NCBI GenBank assembly: GCA_963840785.1
Contig: CAWJAF010000007.1
Location: 433,233 to 497,232 of the forward strand
Source of the DNA: JALYOK01 sp963840785
Lineage (GTDB): Bacteria > Pseudomonadota > Gammaproteobacteria > Burkholderiales > JALYOK01
Reading direction: 5' to 3'
DNA length: 64,000 bases
Of this stretch, positions 27,461 through 36,173 are shown in pieces; within the stretch, counting starts at the first letter, position 1; the number at the start of each line of letters is the position of its first letter. Made by a program: the position numbers and the translations under genes. The notes below the pieces were generated by a model. That model had not been told where the DNA came from. It did no database searches and was given only the letters and a program-made list of their open reading frames with translations.

Positions 27461-27886
27461 GTGTGCTCGAGACCCTATTTAGTCTTTGTATTCGTCGTAA
27501 CAGGACTGGCTACAGGCTGCGCGCTCACACAACCGAAACCAGCGCCAATAGTTGACACTGGTTCGCGCCAATCTCAAGCCAGTCGTAACGGCGATCAGTA
27601 TTTGGACGTTGGTTTAACGCAATACGATCAAGGGCAATATAAGCGAGCGACGTCCGCGTTGTTGCAATCGCTGGAAGCCGGCCTGTCGCCCGCAAAACAA
27701 ATCATTGCTCACAAACATCTCGCCTTCATTTATTGTACGTCGAATAAAGTGCGCCTTTGCCGTTACGAATTTACCAAGGCGATCGCGGTTGACCCGCGAT
27801 TCGAACTTGCACCGGCAGAAGCGGGTCACCCGCAATGGGGGCCGGTGTTTCGTAGCGTCAAGGCACGCCAGCCTACGACCTCTTAG
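27461..27886 (+). CDS. TssQ-like TPR lipoprotein
   Basis: A 141-residue lipoprotein: the lipobox LATGCALT puts the acylated Cys at about residue 20, and TPR-like helices follow (GLTQYDQGQYKRATSALLQSL, IAHKHLAFIYCTSNKVRLC, FTKAIAVDPRFELAPAEAG). This pattern matches the T6SS-associated TssQ family of betaproteobacteria. No other T6SS gene is visible nearby. The start is GTG at 27461, 12 bases after the PEGA gene. Confidence 0.7.
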   Translation: MCSRPYLVFVFVVTGLATGCALTQPKPAPIVDTGSRQSQASRNGDQYLDVGLTQYDQGQYKRATSALLQSLEAGLSPAKQIIAHKHLAFIYCTSNKVRLCRYEFTKAIAVDPRFELAPAEAGHPQWGPVFRSVKARQPTTS

Positions 27887-28041
27887 TCTTTCCGCATACC
27901 ACGAAAGGCGCTCGCGAGTTTCCGTAGGGCGCGCTTGTTCAAGCTAATTCGAAAGCATTGCCCAAAATTTGCCATGCTCCACGCAAAATCGCGTTATGAT
28001 CTTTCGCGAAAAAGATTAATACTTAAATAAATGAAAGCAAT

Positions 28042-29229
28042 ATGTTAACGACAAGTGTATGCATTTTGGGCGCGGGCCCTGCCGGTCTTGCGCTTGGAAA
28101 TATGCTCCAAAATCTGGGTGTCGCCTGCGCCGTTGTGGATGCCTATGGCCGCGACGAAATTTTTGCGCGAGGCCGTGCTGGGCTCCTAGAATCGACCACG
28201 GTTGCGCTGCTAAATAAATTTGATCTTGCAACGACAATATTCAAAAACGGTACGGCCCACGCCCAGTGCGAATTTCGTTCACCCGAATTTAATTATTTGC
28301 TCGAATACGGCAAAATTGCGGGAGGCGAGACCCACCACACCTATCCGCAGAATGATTTGGTTGACGACCTCGCGCAATTTTATTTGGACGCTGGCGGGCG
28401 GATTCTCTATTCAACGCCGGCGGAAAAGATTCACCAATTCAAAAATAAAGTGGCCGTTAGTTGTCGCGAGAAGAGCACGGGCGCGAGCATAGAAATCCAA
28501 GCGGATTTTGTGGTTGGATGCGACGGTTATCATGGCATATCCCGCGAAGCCATCCCAAGCGAGGCGGTCAAAATTTACGACAAACAACACGACTATAGCT
28601 GGCTCGCGGTATTAGCTCACGCGCCGCCCTCAAGTGAACATATTATTTATGCATTGCATCCGGATGGATTCGCAGGGCACATGCTGCGCAATAGCAAAAT
28701 ATCGCGTTTCTATATTCAAGTTGCAATCGGCGATGAATTAGAAAATTGGAGCGACGAGCGGATTTGGACGGCACTTGATCGTCGATTAGCGAAGCCCGGT
28801 TGGGCATTGACCCAGGGTGAAATTTTCGAAAAACGAATTTTGGCGATGCGCAGCTATGTGATAGAGCCGATGCGTTACGGTCGATTATTCCTCGTTGGCG
28901 ACGCCGCGCACATCATTACGCCATGCGGCGGAAAAGGCATGAACCTCGCCATTCAAGATGCGGGGGTATTGGCCGAAACACTAGCAACCTACTACCGCGA
29001 CCCGCAGAACCTAGGTTGCCTTGATCGCTATTCGGAAATTCGCTTACCATTTATCTGGCGAGCGCAAGAATTTTCGCTCTCGATGTTGCACATGCTACAT
29101 AAGCCTGAAGGTCACGATGAATGCAATATCGCTTTCATGCAAAAAATAAGTGAATCCAAGCTCACGCAACTAATGACATCGCCAACCTTCGCTAGAGATT
29201 TTTCGCGAAACTATGTTGGCATTATTTGA
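28042..29229 (+). CDS. pobA: FAD-dependent aromatic hydroxylase, 4-hydroxybenzoate 3-monooxygenase-like
   Basis: A 395-residue class A flavoprotein monooxygenase, the usual length for PobA. The FAD-binding GAGPAGLALG, the arginine motif GRAGLLEST, the DG motif VVGCDGYHG and the GD motif LVGDAAHIITPCGGKGMN are all in place. PobA hydroxylates 4-hydroxybenzoate to protocatechuate using NADPH. The loop PCGGKG differs from the usual PTGAKG, so a related phenolic substrate is possible. An intradiol dioxygenase gene is in the same window but 10 kb away and not in an operon with it. Confidence 0.8.
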   Translation: MLTTSVCILGAGPAGLALGNMLQNLGVACAVVDAYGRDEIFARGRAGLLESTTVALLNKFDLATTIFKNGTAHAQCEFRSPEFNYLLEYGKIAGGETHHTYPQNDLVDDLAQFYLDAGGRILYSTPAEKIHQFKNKVAVSCREKSTGASIEIQADFVVGCDGYHGISREAIPSEAVKIYDKQHDYSWLAVLAHAPPSSEHIIYALHPDGFAGHMLRNSKISRFYIQVAIGDELENWSDERIWTALDRRLAKPGWALTQGEIFEKRILAMRSYVIEPMRYGRLFLVGDAAHIITPCGGKGMNLAIQDAGVLAETLATYYRDPQNLGCLDRYSEIRLPFIWRAQEFSLSMLHMLHKPEGHDECNIAFMQKISESKLTQLMTSPTFARDFSRNYVGII

Positions 29230-29338
29230 GCTGCTTCGACACCAAACCGGCAGAACGACTCCGAACATGGAAAATTGGCTAAGCTCTCATTGTTGTAGGG
29301 TATAAGATAATCATAGAATAGCGAACATCACGTAAGGT

Positions 29339-30020
29339 ATTGATGAAGCCGCACCACTTGCGGGCGAAGTGTCCGATGCGTCGTCAAAACAGGTGAGTAG
29401 TGGTAAGCAAATGAATCGAGCGTTGATTCAACTTGAAGGTGTAACCCAACACAACGCCGCTTTGGTAAACGACGTAAGTTTGACAACGATCTCGCTTGAT
29501 CGAAAAGCGCAAAAACTTGAATCAACGTTCTCCGCCAGCTACCTGGATCGACAAGATATGCGAGCAAAGGCTGTGGAACTCGTTAAGCGGCGTTGCTCAT
29601 ATTCAGAAAAATGATCGAGAAAAAGCCTTGCGCGATTTGACCGATCCCAATCGCGCTTTTGTCGAAGGTGCATTCTGCGTTGCCGTTAACGACATGGCAG
29701 GGATATGCTTGGCGCACGGAACGATGCGGCAACTAATCGGGGAGTCCCATTTCGAGTTGAAGGATGCCGATGGTCGATTGTTCATTCAAGAATTCATTAA
29801 GATCGCAAAATACCAAACGAAAGGCTGGTTAGATTTTCCTTGGATTAACCCCGCCACGCAAAAGGTGCAGGAGAAGTCCTGCTACATCGAGCGCGTTGGC
29901 CATTTGTTCGTCAATTTCGGTATTTACAAAGCAGCCTCGAACGACGTATTAAGCTCGAGTTCAAGTGTTCGGCTCCTTGGAACCGGACAATCGTCAAGTC
30001 GTGCTTTAATTCGACATTGA
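29339..30020 (+). pseudogene. Remnant of a chemoreceptor (MCP) C-terminus with cache-like tail
   Basis: Two frames together give a chemoreceptor tail. The first (29339 to about 29595) reads AGEVSDASSKQVSSGKQMNR and LEGVTQHNAALVNDVS, the distal methylation helix of an MCP signalling domain. The second (about 29595-30020) continues VAHIQKNDREKALRDLTDP into a small cache-like domain (FCVAVNDMAGICLAHG, KGWLDFPWINPATQK). This tail occurs in some betaproteobacterial MCPs. A one-base change near 29595 breaks the frame, and the HAMP, membrane and sensor parts are missing, so the gene is a 5'-truncated relic. Confidence 0.7.
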
Positions 30021-30058
30021 TAGAGAACCCTACTTTTAATCATTCAAACTAATCCTTA

Positions 30059-33000
30059 ATGAGCGCAATCCGAAGTATTCTTGTTGCAAATCGAAGTGAG
30101 ATTTCCATCCGCGTTATGCGCGCCGCCGCCGAAATGGGCATCCGCACCGTCGCCATTTATTCCAACGAAGATCGATTTGCGTTGCATCGCTTCAAGGCGG
30201 ACGAGAGTTATCTGGTCGGCGCAGGTAAAAAGCCAATCCAAGCGTATCTGGATATTGACGACATCATCCGCATAGCCAAAGAAGCCGAGGTTGATGCCAT
30301 CCATCCTGGCTATGGATTTTTGTCCGAGAATCCGGACTTTGCCGACGCCTGTGCCAAAAACGGGATTAACTTTATTGGCCCACAGCCAAGCGTAATGCGC
30401 CTGTTAGGCAATAAAGTCGCTGCGCGTGAATTAGCTGAAAAGGCCGGCATCGCCGTTGTGCCTGCGACGCGCGCGTTGCCGCAGGAATTGGCAAAAGTAA
30501 AAAAACTGGCTGACAAGGTTGGCTATCCTTTAATGCTAAAAGCGAGCTGGGGTGGGGGCGGGCGGGGTATGCGTGTGATTGAGTCGGCAAAGGACTTGAC
30601 CGAACTCTTGGACGTTGCGCGACGAGAGGCAAAAGCTGCGTTTGGCAACGATGAGATGTATCTGGAAAAGCTGGTGCGCCGTGCGCGCCACGTGGAAGTC
30701 CAGATTCTTGGCGATACACATGGCAACCTAATTCATCTTTACGAACGCGATTGCTCTGTGCAGCGGCGTAATCAGAAGGTCGTCGAACGCGCGCCCGCGC
30801 CCTACTTGAGCGATGCGCAACGAAGTGCGCTTTGCGAATCGGCACTGAAACTCGCCCGCGCTGCAAACTATACCCATGCCGGTACGGTAGAATTTTTAAT
30901 GGATGCGGATAGCAGCGAATTTTATTTCATCGAAGTGAATCCCCGCATTCAGGTCGAGCACACGGTCACCGAGGAAGTCACAGGCGTTGACATCGTCAAA
31001 TCGCAAATTCGCGTAAGCGAAGGCGCGCAGATTGGCGCAATCGATTCGCATTTGCCCGCACAGAAAGATTTGCGCCTAAACGGCCACGCGCTGCAGTGTC
31101 GGGTAACGACAGAAGATCCGGAGAATAGCTTTACGCCCGACTACGGCCGCATTCTTGCCTACCGCAGTGCTGCGGGCTTTGGCGTTCGTTTGGACGGTGG
31201 AACGGCTTATGGCGGAGCGGTAATAACACCGTTTTATGATTCACTGTTGGTGAAAGTCACTGCATGGGGCGATAGCAGTGACGAGGCCATCGCGCGTATG
31301 GATCGCGCGCTACGAGAATTTCGTATTCGTGGCGTGGCAAGTAATTTACAGTTTTTGGAAAACGTCATCCGCCATCCGCAATTCATCGCCGGCACGTGCA
31401 TCACGCGTTTCATTGATGACACGCCCGAGCTATTTCGCATCACGCCGCGCCGCGATCGCGCGACTAAACTATTGCGCTTCCTCGGCAACGTTGTCGTTAA
31501 TGGCAATCCGGAAATGAAAGGCCGTAAAGCGCCGGATGGTATTTTTTCGGTTGCGCCTTTACCCGCAGTCGATCTCACACAGCAAATTCCCAAAGGCTCG
31601 CGCGATAAATTAAAAGAGTTAGGGCCTGCGGGCTTTGCGCAATGGATGAAAAAAGAAAAGCGCGTTCTGCTGACCGACACGACGATGCGCGACGCGCACC
31701 AATCGCTTTTCGCAACGCGCATGCGCAGCCGCGACATGCTGCCGATCGCGCCCTATTACGCACGGCTTGCACCGGAAATATTTTCGCTTGAGTGTTGGGG
31801 TGGCGCGACGTTCGACGTTGCGATGCGGTTCCTCAAAGAAGATCCCTGGGAGCGGCTCAGTCAATTACGTACTGCAATTCCGAATATCGCATTTCAGATG
31901 TTGCTGCGTGCATCGAACGCTGTCGGCTATACCAACTATCCCGACAATGTCGTGCGCTATTTTGTGCAACAAGCAGCGCGAGAAGGCATCGACATTTTTA
32001 GAGTTTTCGATTCGCTTAACTGGGTCGAGAACATGCGTGTAGCGATGGATGCGGTGATCGAAAGTGGTGCCGTTTGTGAAGCTGCGATTTGCTACACCGG
32101 AGACTTATTCGATGAAGCGCGTTCGAAATACAACTTGAAATACTACGTCGATACGGCGAAGGCGCTGGAAAAGGCTGGCGCCCATTTGCTGGGCATTAAA
32201 GACATGGCGGGCGTATGCCGGCCACGTGCAGCCCACGCTTTGGTCAAAGCGCTGAGAGACGAAATTGGCTTGCCGATTCATTTTCACACGCACGACACCA
32301 GCGGCATCAGCGCCGCAAGCGTATTGGCGGCAATTGATGCGGGCGTCGACGCCGTCGACGGTGCGATGGACGCTATGAGCGGGCTCACCTCACAACCGAA
32401 TATGGGTTCCATGGTTGCCGCACTCACGGGGAGCCAGCGTGATGCAAAAATCAGCCTCAACGTGCTTAAATCTTTGTCGAATTATTGGGAAGGCGTGCGG
32501 CGGTACTACGCGCCATTCGAGGCGGACATGCGCGCCGGCACGTCGGATATTTACTTACATGAAATGCCAGGTGGCCAGTATACGAATTTACGCGAACAAG
32601 CCCGGGCGATGGGCTTGGAACATCGCTGGCCGGAAGTCGCACGCGCCTACGCCGAAGTTAACTTGCTGTTTGGCGATATCGTTAAAGTGACGCCCACCTC
32701 GAAGGTCGTCGGCGACATGGCACTTTTCATGGTGGCGAACGACCTATCTGGCGAAGCGATACTCGATCCGGAACGCGAAGTGGCATTCCCAGAGTCGGTT
32801 GTATCAATGTTTAAAGGCGAACTCGGCTTTCCGCCGAATGGTTTTCCAAAGGCATTAACGCGAAAAATCTTAAACGGCGCAAAACCACTCAAGGGTCGAG
32901 CGGGAAAATTCATGCCTGCAGAGGATCTTGAACTTAAGCGCGTTGAAGCGGAAAAAATCGTTGGCCGAAAAATTAGCGATCGCGATTTGGCCTCGTATTT

Positions 33001-33511
33001 GATGTATCCAAAAGTTTATTGTGACTTTGCAGCGCATCTACGCGACTACGATGACGTATCGGTGTTACCGACGAGCGCATTTTTCTATGGGATGAAAGAT
33101 CGCGAGGAAATTGCCGTCGACATTGCTCGCGGCAAAACGCTAGTCATCCGTTTGCAAGGTAATGCTGAGCTTGATGACGACGGTTACGCTCGCCTATTCT
33201 TCGAACTAAACGGCCAGTCGAGGGTTGTTCGGGTGCCTAAAGTGGGCATGGCGGTAATCATAAAGCAAAAGCCGAAAGTCGATCCGAGCAACGTGAATCA
33301 CGTCGGCGCGCCGATGCCCGGTAGCATTGTGACGGTCTCGATCAAGATTGGCCAATCGGTGAAGAAGGGCGATCCATTGGTGTCGATCGAAGCAATGAAA
33401 ATGGAAAGCATGTTACGAGCAGAACGAGATGCGGTGATCAAAACCGTACACGTTAAACCGGGTGATTTGGTGGCAGCAAAGGATTTGTTATTGGAATTCG
33501 GACTAAATTAG
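30059..33511 (+). CDS. pyc: Pyruvate carboxylase
   Basis: A single-chain pyruvate carboxylase of 1150 residues. It makes oxaloacetate from pyruvate, bicarbonate and ATP. In order: biotin carboxylase (about 1-450, with HPGYGFLSEN and the glycine-rich GGGGRGM), the carboxyltransferase TIM barrel (about 530-800, LLTDTTMRDAHQS; FHTHDTSG), then the biotin-carrier domain at the C terminus with EAMKMES, biotinyl lysine Lys1114. The frame is intact across 3.4 kb. It begins 38 bases after the chemoreceptor relic. Regulation is not visible. Confidence 0.97.
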   Translation: MSAIRSILVANRSEISIRVMRAAAEMGIRTVAIYSNEDRFALHRFKADESYLVGAGKKPIQAYLDIDDIIRIAKEAEVDAIHPGYGFLSENPDFADACAKNGINFIGPQPSVMRLLGNKVAARELAEKAGIAVVPATRALPQELAKVKKLADKVGYPLMLKASWGGGGRGMRVIESAKDLTELLDVARREAKAAFGNDEMYLEKLVRRARHVEVQILGDTHGNLIHLYERDCSVQRRNQKVVERAPAPYLSDAQRSALCESALKLARAANYTHAGTVEFLMDADSSEFYFIEVNPRIQVEHTVTEEVTGVDIVKSQIRVSEGAQIGAIDSHLPAQKDLRLNGHALQCRVTTEDPENSFTPDYGRILAYRSAAGFGVRLDGGTAYGGAVITPFYDSLLVKVTAWGDSSDEAIARMDRALREFRIRGVASNLQFLENVIRHPQFIAGTCITRFIDDTPELFRITPRRDRATKLLRFLGNVVVNGNPEMKGRKAPDGIFSVAPLPAVDLTQQIPKGSRDKLKELGPAGFAQWMKKEKRVLLTDTTMRDAHQSLFATRMRSRDMLPIAPYYARLAPEIFSLECWGGATFDVAMRFLKEDPWERLSQLRTAIPNIAFQMLLRASNAVGYTNYPDNVVRYFVQQAAREGIDIFRVFDSLNWVENMRVAMDAVIESGAVCEAAICYTGDLFDEARSKYNLKYYVDTAKALEKAGAHLLGIKDMAGVCRPRAAHALVKALRDEIGLPIHFHTHDTSGISAASVLAAIDAGVDAVDGAMDAMSGLTSQPNMGSMVAALTGSQRDAKISLNVLKSLSNYWEGVRRYYAPFEADMRAGTSDIYLHEMPGGQYTNLREQARAMGLEHRWPEVARAYAEVNLLFGDIVKVTPTSKVVGDMALFMVANDLSGEAILDPEREVAFPESVVSMFKGELGFPPNGFPKALTRKILNGAKPLKGRAGKFMPAEDLELKRVEAEKIVGRKISDRDLASYLMYPKVYCDFAAHLRDYDDVSVLPTSAFFYGMKDREEIAVDIARGKTLVIRLQGNAELDDDGYARLFFELNGQSRVVRVPKVGMAVIIKQKPKVDPSNVNHVGAPMPGSIVTVSIKIGQSVKKGDPLVSIEAMKMESMLRAERDAVIKTVHVKPGDLVAAKDLLLEFGLN

Positions 33512-33834
33512 TTTCTCGTAAGTCCGTTATCAGAATTGGCGTTGTCTAAAAAATTCATTTTGGATCTTATTTTTTTGTAAAATATATAATAATTAGTTAT
33601 ATACTAGTTGTTTATTAGGTCAATTCTAGAAAATTGGTCGCCCCGTAGTTATTTTAAGTTTCACGAAGATCCCGCCCGTGTTACTGACCGAATATTGCAG
33701 GGTACCGCAGACAAGCTGCTGCTCAAATAGGCGCGACGGTGGCCGCATCGACGAAAGTTTATTCGGAATATTTTTTAGCTCCGGTGACGAGAAAACACGA
33801 CAAAAACATGCGGCTAAGGATCGTTTTGGAATAA
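33512..33834. other. AT-rich intergenic stretch
   Basis: About 320 bases with no supported gene. The AT-rich run around 33560-33605 (TTTTTTGTAAAATATATAAT) is well placed for promoter elements serving the genes to the right. I see no hairpin with a T-run. Confidence 0.4.
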
Positions 33835-34215
33835 TTGAAGGCTTCGGCGGCCGTTCGTTTTAGATTGCCGATGACAGTAGACCTGGTTGATATCGGGGCA
33901 ATCGTTTTCTACCGATTGTGGCGCTTGATTCAAATGATTTATCGAACAAGAATAGATTCATCAGTGATCAAAAACATTCGACCTGCGCTTGCAATCAACC
34001 AAGGCGGAAACATTTTTCGAGTCACGGTTTCATTTGTTCAAAATGTTAATCTGCCCCGATGTGATATCACGCTTTCAAATGACAAATCGTTAGAAATCGG
34101 AATGAAATTGAATCGGTCAATAACAACGCTAAGACTATCGGAGTCGCCTATTTTGAATCTGACATTTAATGGTTTTCTAACGGTTGTTCAAGAAGTCGCA
34201 TGCATCCGATCCTAA
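33835..34215 (+). CDS. Doubtful hypothetical protein upstream of the Mur-Pth fusion
   Basis: A 126-codon open frame. Its stop overlaps the next gene's start by 16 bases, which is the main argument for it being real; the product (VDLVDIGAIVFYRLWRLIQMIYRTR, later ITLSNDKSLEIGMKLNRS) resembles nothing I know. There is no strong ribosome site at the first ATG. It could equally be chance. Confidence 0.3.
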   Translation: MKASAAVRFRLPMTVDLVDIGAIVFYRLWRLIQMIYRTRIDSSVIKNIRPALAINQGGNIFRVTVSFVQNVNLPRCDITLSNDKSLEIGMKLNRSITTLRLSESPILNLTFNGFLTVVQEVACIRS

Positions 34216-36080
34216 CGAAACCTTACGTGCGACTGCGAGATGCGTTTGGGTGGCGTGCTGTCGCAATTTGGCATTTCATCGCATTAAAAGCCGCCAAAAT
34301 TTGGCGCAAGATACTTAAAAAACCTACTTTTATTGCTGTCACCGGAAGCGCCGGTAAATCTACCGCGAAAGAACTATTGCAGGGCATGCTAACGGCAAAA
34401 TTGCGCGGTAAGGTCAACCCAAGCAGCTTCAATCAGCTATTTGATGTCGGGCGCACGGTACTCGGCACTCGTCCGACGGATGATTTTTGTTTAATGGAAA
34501 TGAGTGCGAACTGGCCTGGTTACCTTGACAAGTCGTTGGCGCTTTTTCAGCCGACAATTAGCATTGTCACGGTCGTCGCAGATGATGGACTGACCGCTTT
34601 TCGGTCACGTGAAGGTGTCGCAAACGAAAAAGTAAAGTTGATTGAAGCGTTGCCCGAAAACGGCATCGCGATCCTTAATCTCGATGATGCTCTGGTCGCC
34701 GCGATGGCTTTGAAATGTAAAGGGCGGGTCATTACCTATGGACTTAGCGAGGGTGCTGAGATTCGAGCGCAAGAGATTAGCGCTGTCTGGCCTGACCGCC
34801 TATCGATCACGATCATTCGGGGAAATGAGCGAGTTTTGATTCGCACAACGCTGTGCGGGACGCATTGGGTTCCCTCAGTACTCGCGGCAATCGCAGCAGC
34901 GACGGCCATGGGTTTGACGTTGCAAGAGTGCGCAGATGGAATTGCCAAAGTTGAACCGTTTGTCGCGCGAATGCAACCGGTGATTACGTCAGACAATGTA
35001 ACCTTCATTCGCGACGACTGGAAAGCACCGTCCTGGACCTTAAATGCGTGTTTTGAGTTTATGCAGGCAGCGCGCGCGAATCGCAAAATCATGGTCATTG
35101 GGACGTTGGCCGATTATTCTGGATCCGATACTAAGGAATACGCCAGAGTAGCTCGCCTAGCAATTGAGATCGCCGATCATGTGATCTTTATCGGTCAGTG
35201 GGCCGCGGCCGCGCTGCGAGTTCAGGCGCCAGGGCAGCGAGCGACGCTACGAGCATTTAGTCGCGTGCGGGATGCAAGTGACTACATTAATTCGATTCTG
35301 CAGTCGGGAGATTTAGTGCTGCTAAAGGGCACGACCAAGCAAGATCATCTGCTGCGTATCATTTTGGCGCGGTCGGCACCCTTTCTATGCTGGAAAGATG
35401 ACTGCAAAATCAACATCTACTTTTGCGATGAGTGCCCTCAACGAAATGTCGCATCCGGTGCGGCACCAGTCCCGGTGCCAAAAAAGACAATCCCTGAGTT
35501 GTCGATCGGAGAAAGTAAAGATAGTTCCGACGCAATAGTGCCTCAGTGGCAAATGATAATTGGCCTTGGCAATCCAGAGCCTGAGTTCGCCAGTACGCCG
35601 CACAACGTCGGGTATCGATCCGTCGATTCGATAGCGGAAACACTCAATCTAAAATGGGAGTCAAATGACGCGGCGATGATCGCCCTAGGCCAATGGAAGG
35701 GCAGAGATATTTGTTTGATCAAACTAAGGTCGCCTATGAACCTGAGCGGCGCTGCGCTCATGTCGGTGAACGAAAGTTATCCGGTCGATCCAATAAATTC
35801 AATTTTGGTCTTTGACGATCTAGATTTGCCGCTTGGTTCAGTTCGCACCCGAATACGAGGCAGCGCGGGGGGGCATCGCGGTGTAGCCTCAATTCTCGAC
35901 GCATTTCAAACTGATATCTTTCGGCGTGTCAAGATCGGGGTCGGACGTCCGGGGGAAAACGTCGATACGACCAAATACGTACTTACGCCTTTTCCCGAGA
36001 CGGATCGCGACGCCGTCGATAAAGCGATTGAAGGCGCTCGCGAGAGAGCGTTGGCGCTTGCGTCGGGGCCGCGTATCTAG
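34200..36080 (+). CDS. Mur ligase family - peptidyl-tRNA hydrolase fusion
   Basis: A 626-residue protein of two unrelated enzymes. Residues 1-430 form a Mur-ligase-like unit: P-loop AVTGSAGKSTAKELL, the middle-domain VTVVADDGLTAF and NLDDALVAA, then a C-terminal domain (MVIGTLADYSGSDTKEYA). From residue 452 (MIIGLGNPEPEF) there is a peptidyl-tRNA hydrolase domain: the catalytic His is in STPHNVGY, Asn in SPMNLSG, and Asp in DDLDLPLG. The Asn of the usual GGHNG motif (Asn114 in E. coli Pth) is Arg here (GGHRGV). The domain is about 175 residues, slightly short. Mur ligases join amino acids to carboxylates; Pth releases aminoacyl or peptidyl groups from tRNA. The acceptor is unknown; a bona fide pth is not seen elsewhere in the window. 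Confidence 0.8.
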   Translation: MHPILTKPYVRLRDAFGWRAVAIWHFIALKAAKIWRKILKKPTFIAVTGSAGKSTAKELLQGMLTAKLRGKVNPSSFNQLFDVGRTVLGTRPTDDFCLMEMSANWPGYLDKSLALFQPTISIVTVVADDGLTAFRSREGVANEKVKLIEALPENGIAILNLDDALVAAMALKCKGRVITYGLSEGAEIRAQEISAVWPDRLSITIIRGNERVLIRTTLCGTHWVPSVLAAIAAATAMGLTLQECADGIAKVEPFVARMQPVITSDNVTFIRDDWKAPSWTLNACFEFMQAARANRKIMVIGTLADYSGSDTKEYARVARLAIEIADHVIFIGQWAAAALRVQAPGQRATLRAFSRVRDASDYINSILQSGDLVLLKGTTKQDHLLRIILARSAPFLCWKDDCKINIYFCDECPQRNVASGAAPVPVPKKTIPELSIGESKDSSDAIVPQWQMIIGLGNPEPEFASTPHNVGYRSVDSIAETLNLKWESNDAAMIALGQWKGRDICLIKLRSPMNLSGAALMSVNESYPVDPINSILVFDDLDLPLGSVRTRIRGSAGGHRGVASILDAFQTDIFRRVKIGVGRPGENVDTTKYVLTPFPETDRDAVDKAIEGARERALALASGPRI

Positions 36081-36173
36081 TCCCGTTTTTTAATCTCTTC
36101 CTTTCTTTAAAGGGAAGTCCAGTGCCCCTATCCTTGCCCAGCGATTCGAGGCTCGAATTAAATCAGGGCTTCG

